NCBI GenBank assembly: GCA_009731375.1
Contig: BJOX01000117.1
Span: forward strand, 170,514 to 198,274
Length of the DNA stretch: 27,761 nucleotides
Reading direction: 5' to 3'
Source of the DNA: Paulinella micropora
Lineage: Eukaryota; Cercozoa; Imbricatea; Euglyphida
Every line of letters starts with the position of its first letter. Within the stretch, counting starts at the first letter, position 1. Made by a program: the position numbers and the translations under genes. Of the stretch, positions 1-10,367 are shown in pieces. Under the pieces are notes generated by a model, which searched no databases, had not been told where the DNA came from, and worked only from the letters and a program-made list of their open reading frames with translations.

Positions 1-149
1 TCGGCTTAGTGCAGTCTTGCCCTCAGGAGCTCCATCGGTGGCCCCGATCATCAGGCGAGAGACTGACACGGGGGGGTGGAGGACCTCGAACAAGGGTATT
101 GGAGGCTTATGTCCGTTGAGGATATGCCATTAGCTGCATCAGTACGCCT

Positions 150-255
150 CAGATATAGTATTATTATTATTATTATTCTTATTATTCTTATTATTATTAT
201 TATTAATGTGGACAACGGAAGCGAGGGCGACTTGACAGGTATATTATTATTACTA

Positions 256-337
<82 letters not shown>

Positions 338-416
338 AATATATATATACATATATATAAACTTAATGTTGACAACGGAAGCGAGGGCGATTTGACAGGT
401 ATATTATTATTATTAC

Positions 417-457
<41 letters not shown>

Positions 458-487
458 TATTGTTATTATTATTATTATTATTATTAT

Positions 488-531
<44 letters not shown>

Positions 532-565
532 TATATATATATATGTATGTATGTATGTATGTATT

Positions 566-609
<44 letters not shown>

Positions 610-960
610 TATATTATATTATATTATATTATATTATATTATATTATACTAATATTATATTATATTATATTAGACTAATATTATATTATATTATATTATA
701 TGAAATTATATTATATTATATTAAATTATATTGATATTTATATTTATGTTAATATTAATATTAATATTAATATTAATATTAATATTACATATGTTAATAT
801 TGATATTATATTACATTACATTACATTATATTATATTATATTATATTATATTATATTATATTATATTATATTATATTCATATTGATATTCATTTTCATAA
901 TTAACATTCCTATGTAAATGCATACAAATATATCACGCATACACAGGCGATCAATGCAGA
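150..960. repeat. AT-rich microsatellite block
   Basis: Successive tracts of (ATT)n, (TAG)n near 489-530, (TA)n, pentameric ATATT repeats near 603-720 and ATTAAT hexamers. Nothing here looks coding. Bases 1-150 before it are unique, more GC-balanced sequence in which I recognise no gene. Confidence 0.9.
205..405. repeat. Duplicated 41-bp module in (ATT)n
   Basis: Two copies (205-246 and 365-405) share GACAACGGAAGCGAGGGCGA followed by TTGACAGGTATATTATT. They differ by only a couple of bases and are separated by an ATT/TA tract. A GC-rich island tailed by a triplet repeat is a pattern that recurs through the window. Confidence 0.8.
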
Positions 961-961
961 C

Positions 962-1048
<87 letters not shown>

Positions 1049-1227
1049 CTCTTCTCTTCTTCTCATCTCTTCTCATCTCTTCTCAACTAACGCGTTCGAC
1101 CTCCGCCAGCCCCAGCCCTTGAATGCATATTCATTCATATTTATTTATTTAGATTTCCATCCACATTTAAAATTCATACATATGTATAAGTATACACCTT
1201 CCGTGTATGAGACCCGACTGCGCATTT

Positions 1228-1278
<51 letters not shown>

Positions 1279-1414
1279 NNNNNNNNNNCGCCCTTGCTCA
1301 AACTATATTTGCATTTATATGTATATGCACAAGAAAATTTTTAACTTCTTCCGCCCCCCGCTCTTGCCCAGTCTATATTCAGATTCATATTTATCTCAAT
1401 CTTTAGATTTCTCT

Positions 1415-1447
<33 letters not shown>

Positions 1448-1640
1448 ATCTATCTATCTATCTATCTATCTATTTATCTATCTATCTATCTGTCTATCTA
1501 TCTATCTATCTAGACCCAACTGCTCATTTGACCTCCGCCGGCCCGCCGCCCTTGCCCAGTTTGCCCCGGCCTGTCCTGCCACCTGATATTTCCCGGATAA
1601 CCCCTATTTCCAATCCGCCGGTGGCACCCGACGCACACTC
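960..1640. repeat. Degenerate GC-rich module alternating with microsatellites
   Basis: (TC)n at 965-1052, a C homopolymer at 1230-1278 running into a 10-N gap, and (TATC)n at 1417-1512 separate related pieces. The pieces resemble GACCCGACTGCGCATTT, GACCTCCGCC and GCCCTTGCCCAGT and occur near 1090-1140, 1211-1232, 1289-1330, 1345-1400 and 1512-1560. The likely source is one ancestral unit broken up by simple-repeat growth. No gene seen. Confidence 0.6.
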
Positions 1641-1688
1641 TCGCCTGGTATGATGGTGTTGGTGGTGGCGATGATGAAAATGATGAAA

Positions 1689-1733
<45 letters not shown>

Positions 1734-1805
1734 ACAATAATAATCATAATGATGATGATGATGATAATAATAATAATAATGATAATAATAATAATAATAA
1801 TAATA

Positions 1806-2036
1806 GTGCTTCTCTGTCAATGGCTGATGCATTTCTGCACATGCGCCTCCATCGTCTCACCCGTGAGGGGAGTACGAAGAATTGACGATAGGCGCTAATG
1901 ACACCCCCGCAAGGGCAGTTCCAACGCTTCCAGACGGACCGGTATGTTCAATGAAAATACTGGTGGCACCGACGGGAATCGAACTGGCGACAGGGCCCAG
2001 ATGGTAGAACTTGACCACTGGGCTATCACGGTGTCC
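1806..2036 (-). mobile_element. tRNA-derived SINE, copy 1 (minus)
   Basis: A 231-bp element. Read on the minus strand it begins GGACACCGTG, carries a pol III A box TAGCCCAGTGG and, about 30 nt later, a B box GTTCGATTCC. It ends GACAGAGAAGCAC followed by an (ATT)n tail (1740-1805 on the plus strand, preceded by ATG repeats). It has a few substitutions relative to the other two copies. A and B boxes at this spacing are diagnostic of tRNA-derived SINEs. The family name is unknown to me. Confidence 0.85.
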
Positions 2037-2039
2037 AAA

Positions 2040-2090
<51 letters not shown>

Positions 2091-2101
2091 TATAATAATA
2101 A

Positions 2102-2142
<41 letters not shown>

Positions 2143-2220
2143 GTAATAATAATAATAGTAATAATAATAATAGTAATAATAATAATAATAATAATAAGAA
2201 GAAGAATAACAATAATAGTA

Positions 2221-2303
<83 letters not shown>

Positions 2304-2310
2304 TTATTGT
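2037..2310. repeat. (AAT)n microsatellite
   Basis: About 270 bp of AAT with AGT and AAG interruptions. It separates SINE copy 1 from the first long tail-sharing element and probably serves as that element's 3' tail. The poly-Asn, poly-Ile and poly-Leu frames across it are simple-repeat translations. Confidence 0.9.
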
Positions 2311-2733
2311 ATTGATCTATCATGGCCGAGCCCAAGGGCCATGCGCCTCCATCCCTCCACCCAACATTCACAACAGTGAATGTTGGGGAGGGAAGAGTGA
2401 CTCTAACCATCCCTGAATAGCTACCCGCTCGGCGTGTCGGGTACCTTGCAGGGAATCAACTGCAAATGATTGATGTTCCCTGTGAGAGAGTTCCACAAGA
2501 CTGGGTATAAGTCGAATGGAGGTACTCAAGGGGGGTAGCCGACACTTCATGCGGTCTGCCAGCGAATGAGGACGTTTGGCGGTAAGTGTCTGGGACGCCT
2601 CGAAACCCGTCACCACCCCTAGATCGCGGAATGTATATACCCCTTTGATCCCACGTGGTGTATGTCTTATAAAAACAACACAACGACATAGCCTCGGAAC
2701 CAACACAACAACATAGCCTCGGAACCAACACAA
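2311..2733 (-). mobile_element. Dispersed element sharing the SINE tail, copy 1
   Basis: About 420 bp, nearly collinear with 2947-3440. On the minus strand its 3' end contains GATGGAGGCGCATG, then CATGACAGAT, then an ATT tract, which parallels the 3' end of the SINE. Its 5' end holds two units of a 25-bp tandem repeat built on GGTTCCGAGGCTATG. No A/B box pair and no convincing long ORF. It could be a longer non-autonomous element or the 3' part of a LINE that mobilises the SINE. Confidence 0.7.
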
Positions 2734-2735
2734 TG

Positions 2736-2779
<44 letters not shown>

Positions 2780-2781
<2 letters not shown>

Positions 2782-2842
2782 CGGAAGGCGTAGTCAGGAC
2801 CCCTGGCTTCTGGTGGAGCCTATGTGATAGAATAAACTGCAA
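2780..2842 (+). repeat. 60-bp module in (GAAA)n, forward copy
   Basis: Contains GGACCCCTGGCTTCTGGTGG and GAGCCTATGTGATAGAATA. GAAA-rich tracts flank it on both sides. The same module lies inverted at about 3961-4020 and 4139-4200, again flanked by the same tetranucleotide family. Too short to code; no pol III boxes seen. Confidence 0.8.
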
Positions 2843-2878
2843 GAAAGAAGGAAAGAAAGAAAGAAAGAAAGAAAGAAA

Positions 2879-2946
<68 letters not shown>

Positions 2947-3440
2947 TATTGATCTGTCATGGCTGAGCCCGAGGGCCATGCGCCTCCATCCCTCGACCCA
3001 ACAGGGACTACAGTGAGCATGTTGGGGAGGGAAGAGTGACTCTAACCATCCTGCATAGAAAGCCCAAAAGGAAGTCCCTACTACCCGCACAGTGTCGGGT
3101 ACCTTGCAGGAAATCAACTACAAATGATTGATCTTCCCCGCGTGAGAGCTCCACGAGACTGGGTAGGTCCCGCATGGAGGTACTCACAGGGGTAGCAGAC
3201 ATTTCATGCGGTCTGCCAGCGCATGAGGACGTTTGGCGGTAAGTGTCTGGGACGCCTCGAAACCCGTCACCACCCCTAGATCGCGGAATGTAAATACCCC
3301 TTTGATCCCACGTGGTGTATGTCTTATAAAAAACAACACAACGACATAGCCTCGGAACCAACACAACAACATAGCCTCGGAACCAAGCAACATAGCCTCG
3401 GAGCCAACCCAACGACATAGCCTCGAAACCAGTGGGACGA
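2947..3440 (-). mobile_element. Dispersed element sharing the SINE tail, copy 2
   Basis: Second copy of the element at 2311-2733, about 490 bp, preceded on the plus strand by (AAT)n at 2881-2945. It differs by an insertion near 3055-3080 and by having four rather than two copies of the 25-bp GGTTCCGAGGCTATG-type unit (3339-3440, plus-strand reading CATAGCCTCGGAACC). The unit number therefore varies between copies. Confidence 0.7.
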
Positions 3441-3501
3441 GGCCCAACCACCTCCTCTTCCCGTGGGTGTGCACCCCTCCATAATAATAATAGTAATCAT
3501 A

Positions 3502-3540
<39 letters not shown>

Positions 3541-3771
3541 GGACACCGTGATAGCCCAGTGGTCAAGTTCTACCATCTGGGCCCTGTCGCCAGTTCGATT
3601 CCCGTCGGTGCCACCAGTATTTTCATTGAACATACCGGTCCGTCTGGAAGTGTTGGAACTGCCCTTGCGGGGGTGTCATTAGAGCTTATCGTCAATTCTT
3701 CGTACTCCCCTCACGGGTGAGACGATGGAGGCGCATGTGCAGAAATGCATCAGCCATTGACAGAGAAGCAC
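3541..3771 (+). mobile_element. tRNA-derived SINE, copy 2
   Basis: 231 bp, beginning GGACACCGTGA with A box TAGCCCAGTGG and B box GTTCGATTCC, ending GAGAAGCAC and running into (TTA)n (3772-3810). It is also preceded by (ATT)n, so both sides are the same triplet repeat. Apparently identical to copy 3 over most of its length, which suggests recent activity. Confidence 0.88.
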
Positions 3772-3809
<38 letters not shown>

Positions 3810-3847
3810 TATAAATAACAACAACAACAATAATAATAATAATAATA

Positions 3848-3882
<35 letters not shown>

Positions 3883-4103
3883 CTTCCTTTCTTTCTTTCT
3901 TTCTTTCCTTCCTTCCTTCTTTCTTTCTTTCTTTCTTTCCTTCCTTCCTTCCTTCTTTCTTGCAGCATATTCTATCACATAGGCTCCACCAGAAGCCAGG
4001 GGTCCTGACGACGCCTTCCGCTTTCTTTCTTTCTCTCTTTCTTTCTTTCTTTCTTTATTTATTTATTTATTTATTTATTTATTTCTTTCTTTCTTTCTTT
4101 CTT

Positions 4104-4138
<35 letters not shown>

Positions 4139-4231
4139 GATAGCATATTCTATCGCATAGGCTCCACCAGAAGCCAGGGGTCTCGACGACGTCTTTCGCA
4201 CACCAGGCCGAACACGGTGACNNNNNNNNNN

Positions 4232-4262
<31 letters not shown>

Positions 4263-4280
4263 TCCGACCCCATAACGAGA
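3772..4280. repeat. ATT and TTTC/TTCC/TTTA block with two inverted 60-bp modules
   Basis: Triplet repeats give way to pyrimidine-rich tetranucleotides at 3886-3960, 4021-4138 and beyond. Two reverse-oriented copies of the 60-bp module lie at 3961-4020 and 4139-4200. A 10-N gap at 4222-4231 abuts a C run and then an A run. No gene. Confidence 0.85.
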
Positions 4281-4289
4281 GATCAAAGG

Positions 4290-4915
4290 TTGTGTTATGA
4301 TTACATTGCATTACATTACATTACATTACATTACATTGCATTGAATTACATTGCATTGCATTACATTACATTACCTTACATGACATTACATTACATTACC
4401 TTACCTTACCTTACATTACCTTACATTACATTTAGATTTACATTTACGTTTACATTTACATTTACATTTACATTTACATTCCATTTACATTTACATTTAC
4501 ATTTACGTTTACATTACATTTACATTACATTTACATTTACATTACATTACATTACATTACATTTACATTTACATTACATTACATTACATTACATTACATT
4601 ACATTTACATTACATTACATTACAGTACATTACATTACATTTACATTACATTACATTTACATTATATTAATTTACATTACATTACATTACATTACATTAC
4701 ATTACATTACATAATATTACATTACATTACATTACATTACATTTACATTACATTACATTACATTTACATTTACATTACATTTACATTACATTTACATTTA
4801 CATTACATTTACATTACATTTACATTACATTTACATTACATTTACATTTCATTTAAATTACATTTACATTTACATTACATTACATTTACATTGCATTTAC
4901 ATTACATTGAATAAC
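4290..4915. repeat. (ATTAC)n / (ATTTAC)n array
   Basis: About 620 bp of interleaved ATTAC pentamers and ATTTAC hexamers with scattered ACCTT and ACGTT variants. The mixing of two unit lengths suggests repeated slippage. It does not match the common telomere motifs TTAGGG or TTTAGGG. Confidence 0.9.
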
Positions 4916-4974
4916 ATGCGGATCGCCTTCACCTCAGCTTCCACATCACACTCCAGAACACCGTGATACGTGTG

Positions 4975-5010
<36 letters not shown>

Positions 5011-5027
5011 GCTAGCTAGCTAGCTAG

Positions 5028-5064
<37 letters not shown>

Positions 5065-5540
5065 CATCTATCTATCTACCTACCTACCTACCTACCTACC
5101 TACCTACCTACCTATCTACCTACCTACCTACCTACCTGCCTACCTACCTACCTATCCATACATCTTTCTGCAATCTAGATGTGTATCCACGTCTGCAGAT
5201 CCTCTGGCCCCCAACGCATGATACACTGCGTTATACATGTATATGTAACTGTATATCGACCTGTCTGCATGTGTATTTTTCTGCATATCGATCTGTCCAT
5301 GTCTCTATCTCTATATATCGATTTCAGTATCGATCTATTGATGTATGCGGTAGTTGATAGATCTATGTATATGTATGTATATATGTACAAGTATATGTAC
5401 GTATATGTATGTGTATGTATGTATCTATCCATCTCTCCATCGAAAGTGCGTTGTGTGTGTGCGTGTGTATGTGTGTATTTGAGAGAGAGAGAGAGAGAGC
5501 GCGCGAGAGAGATCTTGTGTGTATGTGTGCGTACCTACCT
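4916..5540. repeat. Short unique pieces and TATC/TAGC/TACC repeats
   Basis: A 55-bp unique piece, then (TATC)n with TAGC and TACC blocks (4974-5155). Next come about 280 bp of ATGTAT-rich, partly unique sequence (5160-5445), a short GT tract and a GA tract. No gene recognised. Confidence 0.75.
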
Positions 5541-5959
5541 ATTTTTTTTGTTGCTGTTGCTGTTGTTGTTGTTGTTGCTGCTGTTGCTGTTGTTCTTGTT
5601 CTTGTTCTTGTTCTTCTTGTTGTTGTTCTTGTTGTTGTTGTTGTTGTACTCTCTGTTTATCCATCTATCTCTTTACGTCCAGGCTGCCGGTCAAAAGACC
5701 GCCACCCCACCACCGGCACCACCCACCGCAAAACCCCTCCGGAGTGGCGAACGGGGTGGAGGAGGGAGTAACGGATTCCACTGGTGGCCCCGAGGAAGGG
5801 ATGTTGTGCACGCCAGGAGCACGTGACATGCTGATGTCGTACGTGTTGGATTGTGCGAATGTGTTTTTTTATGATCCTGCCCTATCGAAATTATTCATCA
5901 TATTTTTGTTTGTTTGTTGTTGTTTGTTGTTGTTGTTGTTGTTGTTGTTTGTTTGTTGT

Positions 5960-5991
<32 letters not shown>

Positions 5992-6127
5992 CCTGCTGCT
6001 GCTGTTGCTGTTTATCATTATCCCTGAAATCCCTGAAAGGTGTTGGGATTAGGGGGTGAGGGGTTTGGGGAAGAGGAGTTGGGAGCTCATGTAGACAGCG
6101 TGGCTAGCCCCAGACTCGATGTTGATG

Positions 6128-6176
<49 letters not shown>

Positions 6177-6235
6177 GTATATGTATATATATATATATTT
6201 ATATATATATATATATATTTTATTATTATTTTTGT
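5540..6235. repeat. (TTG)n and (TA)n microsatellites around the candidate exon
   Basis: TTG-rich tracts at 5548-5646 and 5907-6010 and a TA tract at 6131-6222. The intervening 5769-5890 is unique. Cys/Leu/Val-rich frames across the TTG tracts are repeat translations. Confidence 0.85.
5683..5767 (+). CDS. Candidate proline-rich exon (tentative)
   Basis: A pyrimidine-rich stretch ending TTTACGTCCAG precedes this segment. Read in phase 0 from 5683 it encodes a short proline/threonine-rich peptide containing TPPPAPPTAKPLR and then a glycine run. A weak donor (A|GTAACG) follows at 5768, leaving phase 1. The style matches proline-rich motifs in the exons at 11736 and 12774 (PPPPIPLS, RAPPPIPTK), and the phases chain with the candidate exon at 9539. 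It could be the 5' part of the same gene. An overlapping frame is also open, so this is only a candidate; RNA evidence is needed. Confidence 0.25.
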
Positions 6236-6299
6236 TTTTGAATTCACGCAAATATTTGCGTTAGGGGAATGTCCTGAATGCCAGCTTCCTTGTTTTTTG

Positions 6300-6960
6300 G
6301 GGTACTTGCCAATACCTCGACAAGTTGAACATACCTTGTCGACGGCGAAGGGGGGTCCGGGAGGCCCTCCCCCGGCAACCAAGCCCTGCAATGGTACGTA
6401 CCCCACGCGAATTTGCCGGCACCAAAATGAATGGCTGAGAATGCTCCAAGGCTCTAAGAGTTGTGCCAGAAGGGTTTATGCCGGTTACCTCCGGCAATTG
6501 CACGTACCCTGTCGACTGTGGAAAGGGGGGGTCGGGGGCCCTCCCGGGAACCCCAGCCCTGTAACTGTACGTACCCGAAGCAAATTTGCCGGCACCAAAA
6601 TGAATGGCTGAGAATGCTCCAAGGCTCCCAAAATTGCCAGAAGGGTTGAGAGGCTGATTTTTTTGTTTTCACAACCTCGGGACGCGCTCTAGGTAGTGAA
6701 CCAGTTGAAATAGAGATTTACGAAGATTTTGGTAAAGTAGTGCCAATATGAATGGCTGAGAATGCTCTAAGGCTCTTAAGAGTTGTGCAAGAGGGGCTTA
6801 GAGGCTGATTCTTGTGGTTTCGCAAGCTTGTCACGAGCTCTTTTTTGGGGATAGTTGAAAGTATGAAATTCGAATGTAATGACAAAGTAGTACCACAATG
6901 AATGGCTGATATTGCTCCAAGGCTGTAAAAGTTGTGCAAGTGAGAATGAGAGGAAAAGCG
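6300..6960. repeat. 150-173 bp tandem repeat, four partial units
   Basis: The core ATGAATGGCTGAGAATGCTC followed by CAAGGCT and AGTTGTGC recurs at 6427, 6600, 6748 and 6898 (spacings 173, 148, 150). The first two units share a GC-rich segment with TTTGCCGGCACCAAAATGAA and a GTACGTACCC box; the later two are AT-richer. A 16-bp perfect palindrome (ACGCAAATATTTGCGT, 6246-6261) sits just upstream. Frames in both directions are open but do not look like a conserved protein. Confidence 0.75.
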
Positions 6961-7035
6961 ACCTTGGGAAGAGAGGGGGGGGGGGGCGCGAAGCGCACCG
7001 CAAACCATCCTTTCAGGTGTTGGCGCAGCTAATTA

Positions 7036-7085
<50 letters not shown>

Positions 7086-7103
7086 GTTATTATTATTATT
7101 ATT

Positions 7104-7357
7104 GACACCGTGATAGCCCAGTGGTCAGACACCGTGATAGCCCAGTGGTCAAGTTCTACCATCTGGGCCCTGTCGCCAGTTCGATTCCCGTCGGTGCCAC
7201 CAGTATTTTCATTGAACATACCGGTCCGTCTGGAAGTGTTGGAACTGCCCTTGCGGGGGTGTCATTAGAGCTTATCGTCAATTCTTCGTACTCCCCTCAC
7301 GGGTGAGACGATGGAGGCGCATGTGCAGAAATGCATCAGCCATTGACAGAGAAGCAC
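7104..7357 (+). mobile_element. tRNA-derived SINE, copy 3, with duplicated A box
   Basis: The body at 7128-7357 matches copy 2. Immediately upstream the first 24 bp, including the A box TAGCCCAGTGG, are repeated exactly in tandem (7104-7127 and 7128-7151). The copy is flanked by (ATT)n at 7031-7103 and by (ATT)n then (ATC)n at 7358-7515. The duplication might come from template switching during retrotransposition or later slippage. Confidence 0.88.
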
Positions 7358-7393
<36 letters not shown>

Positions 7394-7403
7394 TTTTATA
7401 CTT

Positions 7404-7447
<44 letters not shown>

Positions 7448-7474
7448 GTTATTATTATTATTATCATCATCATC

Positions 7475-7512
<38 letters not shown>

Positions 7513-7599
7513 ACTCCCTCCTCCTCCTCCTTCTCATCTTCGTCATCATCATTACGATTATAACTTTTGCTCGACATTTTTCTCTCGCACTCCTTTTGT

Positions 7600-7658
7600 G
7601 TCCCTTGGCTACCTAACTGTTTCCGTTTCTTTCCCTCTGCTGCCTCACTATTGCCTTT

Positions 7659-7706
<48 letters not shown>

Positions 7707-7880
7707 CCCTCTACTGCCTCACTCTTGCCTTTTTTTTTCCCCTTCGCTGCTCACTCTCTTGCCTATTTTCCCAGCCCCTGCCTCACTCTTGCCTTCTTTC
7801 CCGTCGCTGCCTCACTCTTGCCTTTCCNNNNNNNNNNCCTAACTCTCTCGCCTATTTTCCCAGCCCCTACCTCACTCTTG
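7600..7880. repeat. Degenerate minisatellite built on CTGCCTCACTCTTGCC
   Basis: At least six related units (for example CTGCCTCACTCTTGCCTTC and CTATTTTCCCAGCCCCT) lie between 7635 and 7880. They are interrupted by (CA)n at 7661-7704 and by a 10-N gap at 7828-7837. A stray related piece lies at 8100-8150. No coding signal. Confidence 0.75.
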
Positions 7881-7884
7881 CCTT

Positions 7885-8100
7885 CTTTCATACATACATA
7901 TATACATATATACATACATTACACAGGCAGTTACAATGTTCAGCCTGGAACAAGCTAACATACATACATACATACATACGTACATACATACATACATACA
8001 TACATACGTACATACATACATACATAAATAACATACATAACATACATACATACATACATACATACATACACACATACATACATACATGCATGCATACAGT
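7885..8100. repeat. (CATA)n microsatellite
   Basis: CATA repeats with CGTA and CATG variants, interrupted by a 45-bp unique piece near 7918-7960. Tyr/Met/Val/Cys frames here are repeat translations. Confidence 0.9.
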
Positions 8101-8152
8101 CGCTGCACCACTATTGCCTTGTTTTCCCGTTTCTTTGCCGCACTATGGCTTT

Positions 8153-8210
8153 CACATAAAAGCATTCACCGCCAATTACCTAGGTAATTGGCGGTGAATG
8201 CTTTTATGTG
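8153..8210. repeat. 58-bp perfect palindrome
   Basis: Two 29-bp arms are exact reverse complements with no spacer, centred on CCTAGG at 8179-8184. The arms contain ATTCACCGCCAATTACC. A flanking T:T mismatch ends the symmetry. Flanking DNA is unique (8101-8152 and 8211-8392). It could be a solo foldback or MITE remnant, a hairpin replication product, or an assembly fold-back. Confidence 0.95.
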
Positions 8211-8392
8211 TTTGGCCAAACAATTCAACTTTGTACTCATTATTCTCAATCAATATTTGAGGTACAAAAAATGCAGAGCATAGCGTTGGAAAGCTCTTGT
8301 CCTTAGCGTTCACATTATGGCGTCAGCACTGTCGTATCACTTCGATTGATGGAGAAGGATGAGAATCATCAAAGTTGAGCTATATTGTTTGT
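8211..8392. other. Unique sequence, no gene recognised
   Basis: About 180 bp of non-repetitive, AT-leaning sequence right of the palindrome. No ORF, splice-bounded exon or RNA gene stands out. Confidence 0.6.
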
Positions 8393-8715
8393 AAATGTAT
8401 GTATCGTTATGTATCGTTATGTATGTATGTATGTATGTTATGTATGTAGCCTTATGTATGTATGTTGAGCCACTTGAATGCACCTGTTTTGTTATGTATG
8501 TATGTATGTATGTATGTATGTATGTCTGTATGTATCCTTATGTATATTATGTTATGTATGTATGTCTTTATGTATATGTTATGTTATGTTATGTTATGTT
8601 ATGTTATGTATGTTATGTTATGTTATGTTATCTTATGTTATGTTATGTTATGTTATATCATGTCATGTCATGTCATGTTATGATATGTTATGTTATGTTA
8701 TGTTATGTTATGTTA

Positions 8716-8764
<49 letters not shown>

Positions 8765-8797
8765 CCTATCTACCTACCTACCTACCTACCTACCTAC

Positions 8798-8853
<56 letters not shown>

Positions 8854-9043
8854 NNNNNNNNNNNNNNNNNNNNNNNNNNNNNNNNNNNNNNNNNNNNNNN
8901 NNNNNNNNNNNNNNNNNNNNNNNNNNNNNNNNNNNNNNNNNNNNNNNNNNNNNNNNNNNNNNNNNNNNNNNNNNNNNNNNNNNNNNNNNNNNNNNNNNNN
9001 NNNNNNNNNNNNNNNNNNNNNNNNNNNNNNNNNNNNNNNNNNN

Positions 9044-9096
<53 letters not shown>

Positions 9097-9538
9097 GAAG
9101 AGAGCGAGAGAGAGAGAGAGAGAGATTGCATGTATGTATGTATGCAATGTAATGTAAATATAAATGTAAATGTATGTGTAAATGTAAATGTAAAAGTAAA
9201 TAAGTTAAATGTAATGTAAATGTAAATGTAAATGTAAATGTTATGTCATGTATGTTATGTTATGTTATGTATGTATGTATGTCTGTATGTGTTTACGCAT
9301 GTACGCATGTACGTACGTATGAACGTATGTACGTATGTATGTATGTATGTATGTATGTATGTATATATGTATGTATGTATGTATGTATGTTATGTATGTA
9401 TGTATGTATGTACGTATGTATGTAATGTATGTATGTATGTACGTATGTACGTATGTATGTATGTATGTATGTATGTATGTATGTATGTATGTATGTTTGT
9501 ATGTATGTTTGTATGTATGTATGTATGTATGTATGCAG
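8393..9538. repeat. TATG, TTATG, TATC/TACC and TAAATG repeats with a 190-N gap
   Basis: (TATG)n and (TTATG)n from 8393, (TATC)n/(TACC)n to 8853, then N at 8854-9043. A 52-base G homopolymer follows at 9044-9095, then a short GA tract, (TAAATG)n and (TATG)n up to 9534. No gene before the candidate micro-exon at 9539. Confidence 0.9.
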
Positions 9539-9573
9539 GAGGAGGAATAACAGCTGCTCGAACGCAATCAAGG
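9539..9573 (+). CDS. Candidate 35-nt micro-exon (tentative)
   Basis: An island of non-repeat sequence between (TATG)n and (TATC)n, bounded by GCAG on the left and GTATGA on the right. Entering in phase 1 it encodes GGITAARTQSR and leaves in phase 0. That fits the phase-1 donor of the candidate exon at 5683-5767 and the phase-0 start of the exon at 11736. The phase fit and the non-repeat content are the only support; a chance match is possible. Confidence 0.25.
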
Positions 9574-9577
9574 GTAT

Positions 9578-9578
9578 G

Positions 9579-9635
<57 letters not shown>

Positions 9636-9786
9636 GCTATCTAGCTATCTAGCTAGCTAGCTATATAGCTAGCTAGCTATCTATCTATCTATCTATCTAG
9701 CTAGCTAGCTAGCTAGCTAGCTAGCTAGCTAGCTATCTATCTATCTATCTATCTATCCATCCATCCATCTATCTATCTATCTATCG

Positions 9787-9818
<32 letters not shown>

Positions 9819-9904
9819 CTCTATCTCTCTATCTATCTATCTATCTATCTATCTACCTACCTACCTACCTGCCTACCTGCCTACCTGCCTACCCACCTAT
9901 CCAC

Positions 9905-9935
<31 letters not shown>

Positions 9936-9977
9936 CCTACCTACCTACCTACCTACCTACCTACCTATCTATCTATC

Positions 9978-10021
<44 letters not shown>

Positions 10022-10120
10022 GATCTATCAATCCATCTATTTATCCTATCCTATCCTATCCTATCCTATCCCATCTTATCTACCTACCTACCTACCTACC
10101 TACCTACCTACCTACCGATA

Positions 10121-10152
<32 letters not shown>

Positions 10153-10157
10153 CATCC

Positions 10158-10190
<33 letters not shown>

Positions 10191-10220
10191 ATCCATCTAT
10201 CTATCTATCTATCTATCTAT
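9578..10220. repeat. (TATC)/(TAGC)/(TACC)/(CCTAT) array
   Basis: About 640 bp of tetranucleotide repeats in blocks of TATC, TAGC, TACC and TGCC, with a short CCTAT pentamer block near 10045-10072. No unique sequence. Confidence 0.92.
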
Positions 10221-10283
10221 CATACATACATACATACATACGTACATACATGCATACATACATACATACATACATAGATACAT

Positions 10284-10336
10284 ACAATATGTTTAGGTCG
10301 GCCCCGATGATGATGAACAGTTAACGCAAGATTATG

Positions 10337-10367
<31 letters not shown>

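Noticed and set aside
3541-3620. Functional tRNA gene
   Set aside because: A and B boxes are present, but the cloverleaf does not fold cleanly (acceptor and anticodon arms do not pair well) and the unit continues into a 231-bp dispersed element.
4290-4915. Telomeric repeat
   Set aside because: ATTAC/ATTTAC units mixed irregularly and internal; not a known telomere motif.
6261-6672. Overlapping ORFs of 70-105 codons on both strands
   Set aside because: They follow the 150-173 bp tandem repeat, and no frame is preferred between units.
8842-9152. ORFs running through the 190-N gap and poly-G
   Set aside because: They consist of unknown residues and homopolymer translation.
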